A stretch of 64,000 bases of DNA, taken from contig CAAFVV010000041.1 of NCBI GenBank assembly GCA_900766585.1, positions 1 to 64,000 of the forward strand. The letters are read 5' to 3'. Source of the DNA: Clostridia bacterium (GTDB taxonomy: Bacteria; Bacillota; Clostridia; Oscillospirales; Acutalibacteraceae). The notes below the pieces were generated by a model. The model was not told where the DNA came from, made no database searches, and saw only the letters and a list, made by a program, of their open reading frames with translations. Below are positions 53,073-61,808 of this stretch, one piece after another. Both the position numbers and the translations under genes were made by a program. How positions within the stretch are numbered: the first letter of the stretch is position 1; the number at the start of each line of letters is the position of its first letter.

Positions 53073-54467
53073 TCAGTCGTCAATCTCCTGCTCCATATCG
53101 TTTATATCGGCACGGAGGCGAAACACGATCTCACTGTCTGCACAGCGGATAAATGTCGTTGTATACCCATCGTCTGTGCTGCGCACCTGCTTTATGTACC
53201 CGCCGCTCAGCGTATCGCCGCTTTTGCCGAAATTTTTCATGACCAGCCTGCCGGTATGATCATACAGATCCCACAGCTCCTGATCCTCATAGCTTTCCCC
53301 CGGCTCGCAGACTCGGTTGGTGGCACAAAAGTATATCTCCCCGGTGAGCAGATCCTTGTATGCTCCGTAGGCTCTGGTCAGCCGCACGGCTTCGGGCACC
53401 TCGGCCTCGGGCACGGACACCTCATGGGAAACATAAGGCGTCTCCGCCTCGTCCGGCTCCACAAAGCTGTTGCGCACCAAGCCCTTGACCGGCGGCTTTT
53501 TCACCTCACCCGTGTCGGCATACAGGTAGCGCGTAATCCATTCCCTTCCGTAACCGCTGTCATCGTAGTGCTGCACATAGCCGATGCTGTCCTTCCAGAC
53601 CAGCTGCACCTTTGGCGGCAAGCCGCCCGGATAGGTAAACCGCACGTCGTCGCCCATCTGCGCCTTGGTGAAGCGGGAAACGGTTTTTCCGGTGCGGTCG
53701 CGCACCGTGACCGCGCCGTCGAGGCCATGGAACGCGAACAGCCGTCCCTTTTCGATCGGCTGCACCCAGCAGTAGTCGCCGCCGGAGAGCTTGGCGGTAA
53801 TCTTGCCCTTGTCGTTGATCAGCGTCAGTGAACCGTCGACCGAAAACAGCATATACCCGTCGGTGATGCGCTCATAAAGGCAGTAGTTATCATCGAGCAT
53901 CCAGCTGCCGTCCCGCGCGATAACCTGAATATGCTGATAGAGACATTCAAACTGCCCGTCATACGCGTAGATCTTTTTCACCCGCGGGTCATCCTCCGCT
54001 TTCCAGGTATTGCCGTAAAGGAGCCAGACCTCCGCGCCGTCGCTGTCGCTGATGCCGTCATAGACGGCGGGGGTCAGGATGCGCAGCTGCGCGTCCAGCA
54101 GCCCATAGACCGGGTAGGCATAGCTGCCCACGTTTATCACCCCGGTATAGGTATGCAGGGCGCCGTAATCGTCACGCGGGGTAAAGGTCAGCTTGTAGTG
54201 CGGCGAAAAGGCGACCGAATTCGCATCGTCTGTATCCACAGACGGGTCGGGAGACGGCAAAATGTTCCAGTTGACCTGCACACCGTCGCTGTTTTTGCCG
54301 GGAACGGGGAACATATCCGTGCTCGACCTCGTCGCCGGCGTAACCGTCGATGCTGCGGGCGCGGACGACGCATCCGACGATTCACCCGGCGTTTTTTCAC
54401 AGCCGGGCAGCAAAAGCAGAGCCGCCGTCAGCGCACACAGGGTGCGGCACACCAGTCGTTTTCGCAT
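53073..54467 (-). CDS. Lipoprotein, tandem family copy 2
   Basis: 464 residues. Lipobox LLLPGC, and the same core as copies 1 and 3 (DYGALHTYTGVIN, GGDYCWVQPIEKGRLFAFHGLDGAVTVRDRTG, YADTGEVKKPPVKGLVR). The central region is nearly identical to copy 1, which suggests recent duplication or gene conversion. The last 30 residues differ (FIRCADSEIVFRLRADIND). GAGGAG precedes the ATG. Confidence 0.7.
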   Translation of the reverse strand: MRKRLVCRTLCALTAALLLLPGCEKTPGESSDASSAPAASTVTPATRSSTDMFPVPGKNSDGVQVNWNILPSPDPSVDTDDANSVAFSPHYKLTFTPRDDYGALHTYTGVINVGSYAYPVYGLLDAQLRILTPAVYDGISDSDGAEVWLLYGNTWKAEDDPRVKKIYAYDGQFECLYQHIQVIARDGSWMLDDNYCLYERITDGYMLFSVDGSLTLINDKGKITAKLSGGDYCWVQPIEKGRLFAFHGLDGAVTVRDRTGKTVSRFTKAQMGDDVRFTYPGGLPPKVQLVWKDSIGYVQHYDDSGYGREWITRYLYADTGEVKKPPVKGLVRNSFVEPDEAETPYVSHEVSVPEAEVPEAVRLTRAYGAYKDLLTGEIYFCATNRVCEPGESYEDQELWDLYDHTGRLVMKNFGKSGDTLSGGYIKQVRSTDDGYTTTFIRCADSEIVFRLRADINDMEQEIDD

Positions 54468-54481
54468 AGCCGGTCTCCTCC

Positions 54482-55915
54482 TCAGTAATCGTTATTCCAC
54501 TTTTTTTCGTCCGGGGCGTCGCGGTAGTAAAACACGGTCTTGCCGTCTGACAGGCGGATATACCGCGTGACATAGGCGTCCTCCGGACTGCTTATACGGG
54601 AGCCTTTCGTTTCCTCTTTATATACAAACTGAACATCCTTTAAGTAGCCCTTGTCCAGCTCGCTGCAGCCGCCCTTAAGGGTAGGTACAATGCAGCGACC
54701 GGTGCCGTCATATAGTGTCCACTCCGGTGAATCCTCATACAATCCCGCCGCATTGGGGGTGCTGTCCGTAGCGTAGTAATAAATTTCCTCCGTTTCCGTA
54801 TCCCTGACCGCAAAATAGCTTACACGGCTTTTTACCGCCTCCGGCACTTTCTCCTCGGGCACGGACACCTCCCGGGAAACATACGGCGTCTCCACACGCT
54901 CCTGCTCAACATGGCTGCTGCGCACCAGTCCCTTGACCGGCGGCTTTTTCACCTCGCCCGTGTCGGCATACAGGTAGCGCGTGACCCAGTCCCTTCCGTA
55001 ACCGCTGTCATCGTGGTGCTGCACATAGCCGATGCCGCCCTGCCAAACCAGCTCCGTCTCGGGATAAAAGCCGCCCGGATAGGTAAACCGCACATCGTCG
55101 CCCATCTGCGCCTTGGTGAAGCGGGAGACGGTTTTTCCGGTGCGGTCGCGCACCGTGACCGCGCCGTCCAGCCCATGGAACGCAAACAGCCGCCCCTTTT
55201 CGATCGGCTGTACCCAGCAGTAATCGCCGCCGGGGAGCCTGGCAGTGACATTGCCCTCGTTGTCGATCAGCGTCAGCGAGCCGTCGACCGAAAACAGCAT
55301 ATACCCGTCCTTGATCCGTTCACTGAAGCAGTAGTTGTCATCAAGCATCCGGCTGCCGTCCCGGGTCACGACCTGCAAGTGAAAATATATGTAGGTAAAC
55401 TCCTCATTATAGGCAAATATCTTTTTCACCTGCGGATTCTCCTCAGCTCTCCAGGAGCTTCCGCAGAGAAACCAGATGCTGCCGCAATCCTCAATACTGT
55501 CATAGAGTGTGGGCGTCAGGAGGCGCAGCTGCCCGTCCAGCAGCCCATAGACCTCATATACATCGCTCATCACCCTTACCGCGCCGCTGTAGGTATGCAG
55601 CGTGCCGTAGTCGTCACGCGGAGTAAAGGTCAGCTTGTAATGCGGCGAATAGGTGCAGAGATTCTGCGTCTTTGTGTCCGCGGGGGCAGGGAATGTCGGC
55701 AAAGCGCCCCAGTTGACCTGCACACCGTCGCTGTCCCGGCTGCCCGTATAGCGTGGGTCGGCGGTCGGCGCCGTGACCGGCGCTGCCGTCGACACTGCGG
55801 GCGCGGACGACGCGTCCGACGATTCCGCCGGCGCTTTTTTGCAGCCGGATAACACAAATAGCCCGACAGCCAAAATGGTAGTCAGGCGCAGAAAAACAGC
55901 GTAACGATGGCCCAT
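54482..55915 (-). CDS. Lipoprotein, tandem family copy 1, first in the operon
   Basis: 477 residues. Signal peptide and lipobox VLSGC, Ala/Ser/Pro/Thr linker, then the family core (FTPRDDYGTLHTYSGAVR, MLDDNYCFSERIKDGYMLFSVDGSLTLIDNEG, GGDYCWVQPIEKGRLFAFHGLDGAVTVRDRTG). No known domain. The promoter at 55963-55991 would serve all four copies and the PstS-like gene. Tandem copies with a conserved core and different ends could bind related ligands or display variable surfaces. Confidence 0.7.
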   Translation of the reverse strand: MGHRYAVFLRLTTILAVGLFVLSGCKKAPAESSDASSAPAVSTAAPVTAPTADPRYTGSRDSDGVQVNWGALPTFPAPADTKTQNLCTYSPHYKLTFTPRDDYGTLHTYSGAVRVMSDVYEVYGLLDGQLRLLTPTLYDSIEDCGSIWFLCGSSWRAEENPQVKKIFAYNEEFTYIYFHLQVVTRDGSRMLDDNYCFSERIKDGYMLFSVDGSLTLIDNEGNVTARLPGGDYCWVQPIEKGRLFAFHGLDGAVTVRDRTGKTVSRFTKAQMGDDVRFTYPGGFYPETELVWQGGIGYVQHHDDSGYGRDWVTRYLYADTGEVKKPPVKGLVRSSHVEQERVETPYVSREVSVPEEKVPEAVKSRVSYFAVRDTETEEIYYYATDSTPNAAGLYEDSPEWTLYDGTGRCIVPTLKGGCSELDKGYLKDVQFVYKEETKGSRISSPEDAYVTRYIRLSDGKTVFYYRDAPDEKKWNNDY

Positions 55916-55962
55916 ATGCAGTTCCCCCTCAAAAAGCGTATGTGCTCACTTCCTCTGTGTTC

Positions 55963-55991
55963 ACTATACCACAAGCACCAATTCTTGTCAA
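55963..55991 (-). promoter_or_regulatory. Promoter of the tandem lipoprotein operon
   Basis: Minus strand TTGACA (55986-55991), 17 bases, TATAGT (55963-55968), about 50 bases upstream of the first ATG. Confidence 0.75.
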
Positions 55992-56112
55992 TTCCTTTCG
56001 CGATCTGTCGCAGCATTTTCGGCACTTCGCTGATTTTTCAGCAGGTGATTTGTGCAATATTTCAATCATTTTCTTCTTGTGCAGAAGTTTTTGACGATTT
56101 TTGACTGAGCGC

Positions 56113-56141
56113 TTGAAATCCCGCGTTTTTTTTGCTATACT
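56113..56141 (+). promoter_or_regulatory. Promoter of the small membrane protein gene
   Basis: TTGAAA (56113-56118), 17 bases, TATACT (56136-56141). Confidence 0.7.
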
Positions 56142-56179
56142 ATATAGGTTGTAAAAATACGCGGAAAGGAGGTTTTCTC

Positions 56180-56512
56180 ATGCCCGGAAAAAACGGCAAC
56201 ACCGCCAAGCTGATCACCATCTTAGACTATGTCTCGTTTTTCTGCCTGATCGGCTTATTTGCGGAGCGCGACGACGAGGACGTGCGGTTCCACACCAATC
56301 AGGGGCTGCTGCTCGCCATTTTAGAGGTCTGCGGCGGCGTGATCTTCGGCGTGCTGCAGCTACTCCCCTATATCGGCGGGGCGATACACATCATCGCCGC
56401 AGTTTTCGGACTGCTCTGTCTGGCGCTGTCCCTTCTGGGTGTGTTACATGCGATACGCGGAGAACGCAAGCCGCTGCCGCTGATCGGCACGGCGTTTCAT
56501 CTGTTTAAATGA
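56180..56512 (+). CDS. Small membrane protein, DUF4870-like
   Basis: 110 residues with three hydrophobic helices and the motif FAERDDEDVRFHTNQGLLLAIL, typical of DUF4870/TM2-like proteins that place a His-Asn-Gln pattern at the membrane face. AAAGGAGG precedes ATG 56180. It is monocistronic, with its own promoter and terminator. Function in the family is unknown. Confidence 0.75.
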   Translation: MPGKNGNTAKLITILDYVSFFCLIGLFAERDDEDVRFHTNQGLLLAILEVCGGVIFGVLQLLPYIGGAIHIIAAVFGLLCLALSLLGVLHAIRGERKPLPLIGTAFHLFK

Positions 56513-56562
56513 GCTTTCCCGTTCGCGGGGGAGGGGGATATCCTGCCGTCGGTCGGCAGACA

Positions 56563-56604
56563 AAAAACGGTGTCGGTATAAAAACCGATGCCGTTTTTCT
56601 TTTT
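56563..56604 (+). terminator. Terminator after the small membrane protein gene
   Basis: 15-base arms (56563-56577 and 56584-56598) followed by a T-rich run. Confidence 0.85.
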
Positions 56605-56744
56605 TCCTCTTGTTTTTTTCAAAAATTTGGGGTAATATAGTATATGGGAAAAGTTGCATATTCTTGTCAGAGAAGGAAATGGCACGGCTTTTGCCCGCGC
56701 TGCCGTATACACCGCACAATAAACAGGAAAAGGAGTGCGCTTTT

Positions 56745-58157
56745 ATGAGAAAGACCAAGATCATCTGCACCATGGGACCGGCCTGCGCCGACGAAGAGAC
56801 GTTGACCGGGCTGTTCCGCGCCGGTATGAACGTCGCCCGTCTGAATTTCTCCCACGGCGACCACACCGAGCATCTGGCGCATATCCGCCGGATTCAAAAG
56901 ATCCGGCAGGAGCTGCACATCCCCGTGGCGATCATGCTGGACACCAAGGGGCCGGAATACCGCATCCGCAGCTTTGAAAACGGTCCCATCACGCTCAAGG
57001 AGGGCGACCCCTTTACCTTTACGACCCGTCAGGAGCCGGGCGATCAGGCGCACGTCGCGGTCAGCTATGCGCACCTGCCGCAGGAACTGGAGCCGGGCGA
57101 CCGCATTCTGCTCAACAACGGTCTTTTGAGCTTTCTTGTCGAGGAGACGACCGATACAGATGTCCGCTGCCGGGTGCTGATCGGCGGCGAGCTGTCCAAC
57201 CACAAAAGCATGAGCTTCCCCGGCAAGGTGCTCAAGCAGGTCTATCTGAGCGAGCAGGACAAGGCGGATCTGCTGTTCGGCATCGAAAACGATGTGGACT
57301 TCATCGCCTGCTCGTTTGTCTCCTGCCGTCAGGACCTCATCGACGTCAAATCGTTCCTGCACGCCCACGGCGCAGACGAGATCGAGCTGATCGCGAAGAT
57401 CGAAAACCGCGCGGGCATTGACAATATCGAGGACATCTGCTGCGAGTGCAGCGGCATCATGATCGGCCGCGGCGACCTCGGCGTGGAAATCCCGCTCGAG
57501 GAGCTGCCCGCCATCCAGAAGCACCTCATCACCAAGTGCCGCATGCTCGGCAAGCGGGTCATCACGGCGACCGAGATGCTGGAATCCATGATTCACAGCC
57601 CGCGCCCGACCCGCGCCGAGGCATCCGATGTGGCAAACGCCGTCTATGACGGCACGAGCGCCGTCATGCTGTCGGGCGAAACGGCGGCGGGACAGTATCC
57701 GGTGGCGGCGGTGGACACCATGGCGCGCATCGCCGAGGAGACGGAGAAGAACATTCATTTCAAAAAGCGCTTCTACACCGCTTCGTTTGAGATCCGCAAC
57801 ACCGTGGATGCGCTGTCCCACGCGACCTGCGCGCTGTCCATGGACATCAACGCGCGCGCCATCGCAGTCTGCACCCTGTCAGGCATGACCGCCCGCATGG
57901 TGTCACGCTTCCGCTCGCCCGTGGACATTCTCGGGCTGACGACCGACGAAAAGACCTGGCGCAAGCTCGCGCTGTCGTGGGGCGTGACGCCGATGATGTG
58001 CGACACCTATGAATCGACCGACGTGCTGTTCTATGCCGCCAAGCGCGCCGCCGTCGAGGCCTTCCACCTGCTGCCGGGTGACCGTATCCTCGTGACCGGC
58101 GGCATGACCAACGGCCATTCGGGCAACACGAATCTGCTGAAGATCGAAACGGTCTGA
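56745..58157 (+). CDS. pyk: Pyruvate kinase
   Basis: 470 residues from ATG 56745 (AAAAGGAG upstream). It converts phosphoenolpyruvate and ADP to pyruvate and ATP in glycolysis. Motifs: RKTKIICTMGPA, MNVARLNFSHGDH, LDTKGPEYRI (usually PEIR), ELIAKIENRAGIDNIE with the catalytic Lys, MIGRGDLGVEIP, and the C-terminal allosteric domain. There is no extra PEP-utiliser domain as in Bacillus. The catalytic Lys, Arg and metal ligands that I can place are intact. Sits alone between terminator and ybaK, 24 bases apart from the latter. Confidence 0.97.
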   Translation: MRKTKIICTMGPACADEETLTGLFRAGMNVARLNFSHGDHTEHLAHIRRIQKIRQELHIPVAIMLDTKGPEYRIRSFENGPITLKEGDPFTFTTRQEPGDQAHVAVSYAHLPQELEPGDRILLNNGLLSFLVEETTDTDVRCRVLIGGELSNHKSMSFPGKVLKQVYLSEQDKADLLFGIENDVDFIACSFVSCRQDLIDVKSFLHAHGADEIELIAKIENRAGIDNIEDICCECSGIMIGRGDLGVEIPLEELPAIQKHLITKCRMLGKRVITATEMLESMIHSPRPTRAEASDVANAVYDGTSAVMLSGETAAGQYPVAAVDTMARIAEETEKNIHFKKRFYTASFEIRNTVDALSHATCALSMDINARAIAVCTLSGMTARMVSRFRSPVDILGLTTDEKTWRKLALSWGVTPMMCDTYESTDVLFYAAKRAAVEAFHLLPGDRILVTGGMTNGHSGNTNLLKIETV

Positions 58158-58181
58158 CCGCACAGAAAGGATGCGCCGCCT

Positions 58182-58673
58182 ATGGCAGCAGAACAGAAAA
58201 CCAACGTGATGCGGCTGCTGGAGCAGAAAAAAGTCGCCTACACACCCCATCACTACCCCGCCGCCGACCCTGCACCGGACGGCGTGACTATCGCCGCGCT
58301 GGTCGGAAAGCCCGCAGAGCAGGTGTTCAAAACGCTCGTGACGCGCGGCGCATCGGGACAGTATTATGTGTTCGTCGTGCCGGTGGCGCGGTCGCTTGAC
58401 CTCAAGAAAGCCGCCCGCGCCGTCGGCGAGCGCAGCGTCGCCATGCTGCCGCAGCGGGAGCTTCTGCCGCTGACCGGCTATATCCACGGCGGCTGCTCGC
58501 CGCTCGGGATGAAAAAGCCGTTTCGCACGACGATCGCCGAGGAGGCTGCTAAAGAGCCGACCATCCTTGTCAGCGCCGGGCGCGTCGGCGACCAAGTGGA
58601 GCTGCCGCCCGACACCCTGCTCACCCTCGTGCGGCAGGGCAGCTTTGCCGACCTGACCGCGGAGGCGGAATAG
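58182..58673 (+). CDS. ybaK: Cys-tRNA(Pro)/Cys-tRNA(Cys) deacylase YbaK
   Basis: 163 residues. It edits mischarged Cys-tRNA(Pro). Motifs: VFKTLVTRGASGQYYVFVVPV with the conserved Lys, and GYIHGGCSPLGMKKPFRT, the GGxSPxG loop. AAAGGATG precedes the ATG. It follows pyk by 24 bases, so the two may be cotranscribed, and a strong terminator follows. Length is typical. Confidence 0.93.
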   Translation: MAAEQKTNVMRLLEQKKVAYTPHHYPAADPAPDGVTIAALVGKPAEQVFKTLVTRGASGQYYVFVVPVARSLDLKKAARAVGERSVAMLPQRELLPLTGYIHGGCSPLGMKKPFRTTIAEEAAKEPTILVSAGRVGDQVELPPDTLLTLVRQGSFADLTAEAE

Positions 58674-58686
58674 AAAAATACGGGAT

Positions 58687-58722
58687 CAGCCGCCGGACTG
58701 CACAGTCCGGCGGCTGTTTTTT
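58687..58722 (+). terminator. Terminator after ybaK
   Basis: Perfect 13-bp arms CAGCCGCCGGACT and AGTCCGGCGGCTG, 4-base loop, six T. Confidence 0.92.
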
Positions 58723-58740
58723 GTCTCCGCCCAAACGGAT

Positions 58741-58774
58741 CGACCGCGGCCGGTTTGCCCCCCGGCCGCGGTCG
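58741..58774 (-). terminator. Terminator after the SPOCS-LysM gene
   Basis: 13-bp arms CGACCGCGGCCGG and CCGGCCGCGGTCG with an 8-base loop, six bases downstream of the stop codon. There is no long T-run. Confidence 0.65.
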
Positions 58775-58779
58775 TTGTC

Positions 58780-60294
58780 TCATGTATTCAGCGGGATCAG
58801 CAGCAGCCGGTCGTCCGGCACGGTGTCGCCGGTCAGCCCGTTTTCGCCGCTGACGGCGGCAAGCGGCGCACGGCAGGTCTTGGCGATCGACCACAGCGAC
58901 TCGCCCGCCGCGGCATAGTAGAGCTTCAGCGCCGCCTTGCGCGGCGGATAGGCGGCGTTTTCATCGGCAGAGAGCGCCGTCACGCAGTCGACCGTTTCGG
59001 TCATCTGCCGCAGGCAGGTCAGCAGCAGCGTGACCGTGACCGCAAGCGTCCCCGCGCCGGGGGTATAGTCGGTGTGCAGCGGCGCGACGCGGCATTCCCG
59101 CTCGCCGTCGGCATCCGCGAGCGGCAGGCGGTAGTCCGCCGTGCGCTCATAATATCCGATCTGCCCCGCCCGGTCGCGCGCAAGCATACACATGTTGAGC
59201 TGGCCGCAGACGGCAGCACCGTCCTCTCCCCTGCTCTGCGCTGCCGACGGGGTATCCACCCAGATGTCCAGCACCCGCTCCACGTCCTCAGGCAGCTCGA
59301 CCTGCTCCCGCACGGTGTGGCGGGCGGTGTCGATGTCCCGCAGTGCGGTAAACGTCAGGCGCGACGTCTCCGCCTTGACGGGACAGCGGGAGGAAAACGC
59401 ATCGGTGACAACGGACGCCTCCCCCGCCGCATAGGCGGTGACGCCGACCGTCAGCTTCACCGTGACGGATAAAAGCGTGTTCGCACCCGCCTGATTCGGC
59501 GTGACCCGCACCTCGCGGGCGGCGACGGACGGGCGCACATCGCAGAGCATATCCTCCCTCAGCCCCTCAATATCGAGCAGCTGGTCAAACGGGATCTCAT
59601 GCGTGACGCTCTCGATGTCGCCCGCCTCGGTGCGGTAGACGTTGTCGATCGTCAGCAGCCCCTTTAACACCAGCTTGCCGGACAGGCGGGTCGGCGGCTC
59701 GGTCTGCACGGCACAGCCCGTGCGCAGAAGCGCCGCAACCGGCGCCCGCCCGCCGATATCCAGCACCTCACTGACCGTAAAGCTCTTTTCCGCTGCCGCC
59801 GCGGGCACCGTGGTCGGCACTGTCTGCGTGCGGACGCACAGCCCCTCCTCCTCCGGCGGCGCAAGCAGCGTGACCGTTCCGGCGCAGAGCAGCCGCAGCC
59901 GCAGGGAAAATGCGCCGTGTATGTCGATGCGCCGCGGGCCGGTCGCCCGGCAGTTGACATATTCCGTCCGCGCCGTAATATCGCAGGAGGGGGACGGTCC
60001 GACCGCCTTTTTCAGCGTAAAGCTGCCGGAAAACGGCTGTGTGAAATCGCAGGAATAGACCTGTGTGCGCTCCTCGTCCAGATACAGCACCCGGATTAGC
60101 ACGACTCCCTCCGCCGTGACGCGGTCACCGGCGATCTGCCGCGTCTGGATCATCGGCTCGACCAGACATTTGAGTATTGCCGCCACCTCGGGACAGTAAT
60201 CCGGCAGGGTGAATTCCCCGTCGATCGGACGCTCGTCCCGCTCGTCGCCCGCCCATTCGGCGACCGCTGCCGCCGTTTTTTCCGACCATTCCAT
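58780..60294 (-). CDS. SPOCS (DUF3794) and LysM protein, SipL-like spore coat factor
   Basis: 504 residues. Three SPOCS-like beta repeats: about 25-140 (FTLPDYCPEVAAILKCLVEP), 180-300 (RLSGKLVLKGLLTIDNVY) and 330-440; then a LysM domain (about 455-503, YYAAAGESLWSIAKTCRAPLAAVSGENGL). This is the plan of SipL of Clostridioides, which binds the SpoIVA basement layer of the spore coat. It points to a spore-former. ATG 60294 has GAGGAGCG upstream. It is a single gene and would be expected to be under a mother-cell sigma factor; no such promoter was checked by eye. Confidence 0.87.
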   Translation of the reverse strand: MEWSEKTAAAVAEWAGDERDERPIDGEFTLPDYCPEVAAILKCLVEPMIQTRQIAGDRVTAEGVVLIRVLYLDEERTQVYSCDFTQPFSGSFTLKKAVGPSPSCDITARTEYVNCRATGPRRIDIHGAFSLRLRLLCAGTVTLLAPPEEEGLCVRTQTVPTTVPAAAAEKSFTVSEVLDIGGRAPVAALLRTGCAVQTEPPTRLSGKLVLKGLLTIDNVYRTEAGDIESVTHEIPFDQLLDIEGLREDMLCDVRPSVAAREVRVTPNQAGANTLLSVTVKLTVGVTAYAAGEASVVTDAFSSRCPVKAETSRLTFTALRDIDTARHTVREQVELPEDVERVLDIWVDTPSAAQSRGEDGAAVCGQLNMCMLARDRAGQIGYYERTADYRLPLADADGERECRVAPLHTDYTPGAGTLAVTVTLLLTCLRQMTETVDCVTALSADENAAYPPRKAALKLYYAAAGESLWSIAKTCRAPLAAVSGENGLTGDTVPDDRLLLIPLNT

Positions 60295-60430
60295 ATCTGC
60301 ACGCTCCTCTTTTTCTCGGTTTTGCCCGTCCGCCGTATCGGCAGACCGCGCGTTGAGGTGAAAGCGCCCGCTCCCGCCTGTCTCTGCGGTGCTATCCTAT
60401 GCGTGCGGCGTGAAAAATATGCCGCCGGGC

Positions 60431-60459
60431 TTGCGCATACGGGGAAAAGATGCTACAAT
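60431..60459 (+). promoter_or_regulatory. Promoter of the short-chain dehydrogenase gene
   Basis: TTGCGC (60431-60436), 17 bases, TACAAT (60454-60459), 50 bases upstream of the ATG. Confidence 0.5.
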
Positions 60460-60509
60460 GGGGAAAAACGGGATCCGCTGCGGGTCCTGCGCGAAAAGGG
60501 GTATTTTCT

Positions 60510-61271
60510 ATGGCTGTTGCACTGATCACCGGCGCATCCTCCGGCATCGGGCGGGAATTTGTCCGCCAGCTTGATGCCGCAGGGGAGGTCGACGGCTTCT
60601 GGCTCATCGCCCGCAGCCGGGAGCGGCTGGAATCACTCTCCCGGGAGCTTTCCGCCCCCTGCCGGATCATCGAGGCCGACCTCGCGACGGAGGAGGGCGT
60701 CGCCGCCGTACAGGAGGCGCTCGCCCGTGAAAAACCGGAGCTGTCCTGGCTGATCTGCGCTGCGGGCTACGGGCTGTTCGGCGAATTCACCGCGCTGCCC
60801 GAGCGGGAGATCTGCGGAATGATCGACGTCAACGTAAAGGCGCTCGTGCGCATCACCTATGCCGCGATCCCCTATATGCGGCGGGGCGGTCATATCGTGG
60901 AGATGGGGTCCGGCTCCTGCTTCACGCCGCTGCCGAACTTCAATATCTACGCCTCATCAAAATCCTTTGTGCTGCACTTCGGCAAGGCGCTGCGGTATGA
61001 GGTGCGCCCGCGCGGCCTGACCGTGACGGTATTCTGCCCCGGCTGGGTCAACACGGCGTTTCTCGGCAAAGCACAGCCCGCAGGCGCTGCCGGACCGCGC
61101 GAGATGAAGCCGCTCCTCGAGGTCGGCGACGTGGTGCGCCGTGCGGTGCGCGCCGCCAAGCGCGGGCGCATCCTCTGCGTCACCAACTGGTACACAAAGC
61201 TGCAGCATCTGCTGTTCAAGCTGCTGCCCGACTGTCTGCTGACCGACGCGTGGATGAAGATGCAGCGATAG
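60510..61271 (+). CDS. Short-chain dehydrogenase/reductase
   Basis: 253 residues from ATG 60510 (AAAAGGGG upstream). The Rossmann motif ALITGASSGIGREF, then the catalytic Ser in EMGSGSCFTPLPNFNIYASSKSF with YxxxK. It is an NAD(P)-dependent reductase of the classical type; the C-terminal part differs from FabG. The C-terminus has a hydrophobic Leu-rich helix (LQHLLFKLLPDCLL), so it may sit at the membrane like the DltE/YqjQ group. Substrate unknown. Confidence 0.87.
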   Translation: MAVALITGASSGIGREFVRQLDAAGEVDGFWLIARSRERLESLSRELSAPCRIIEADLATEEGVAAVQEALAREKPELSWLICAAGYGLFGEFTALPEREICGMIDVNVKALVRITYAAIPYMRRGGHIVEMGSGSCFTPLPNFNIYASSKSFVLHFGKALRYEVRPRGLTVTVFCPGWVNTAFLGKAQPAGAAGPREMKPLLEVGDVVRRAVRAAKRGRILCVTNWYTKLQHLLFKLLPDCLLTDAWMKMQR

Positions 61272-61327
61272 GCGCGGGCCTATCCCCGCTTCCGTCCGCT
61301 TTTTGCGGAAAAATGCTGATTTGGCTA

Positions 61328-61356
61328 TTGGCTTTTTGCCGGAAGTGTGGTATACT
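61328..61356 (+). promoter_or_regulatory. Promoter of the tsaE-tsaB operon
   Basis: TTGGCT (61328-61333), 17 bases, TATACT (61351-61356), 32 bases upstream of the tsaE ATG. Confidence 0.6.
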
Positions 61357-61388
61357 GTGGGGTGGAACTGAAGGCAGGTGGAGAAAAC

Positions 61389-61808
61389 ATGACCGTGACA
61401 ACCCGCAGCGCGGCGGAGACCGAAGCGCTCGGCGCCCGTATGGCAGCGGCGCTGCACGGCGGCGAGGTATTGGCTTTATACGGCGATCTCGGCATGGGCA
61501 AGACCGCGTTTGTGCGCGGGCTCGCCTCGGTGCTCTGCCCGGAGGCGCAGGTGCACAGCCCCACCTTTTCTCTTGTCAATGTCTACGGCGGGACGCCCCC
61601 GCTTGTCCACTTTGATATGTACCGCGTCACCGACTGGGACGACCTCTATGCGACCGGCTTTTTCGACTACCGGGAGCAGGGCGCCGTGCTGGCGGTCGAA
61701 TGGAGCGAGCACATCGAAAATGCGCTCCCGCCTGATGCGGTGCGCATTACCTTTACCCGCGTCGACGACACGACGCGGACGATCACATGGGAGGGGATCA
61801 CATGCTGA
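61389..61808 (+). CDS. tsaE: tRNA t6A modification ATPase TsaE
   Basis: 139 residues from ATG 61389 with GGTGGAGA upstream. Walker A GDLGMGKTAFVRG, PTFSLVNVYGG and HFDMYRV are the family motifs. It powers the TsaBDE complex that makes N6-threonylcarbamoyl-adenosine at position 37 of ANN-reading tRNAs. Its stop overlaps the tsaB start region by seven bases, so the two are coupled. Confidence 0.95.
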   Translation: MTVTTRSAAETEALGARMAAALHGGEVLALYGDLGMGKTAFVRGLASVLCPEAQVHSPTFSLVNVYGGTPPLVHFDMYRVTDWDDLYATGFFDYREQGAVLAVEWSEHIENALPPDAVRITFTRVDDTTRTITWEGITC

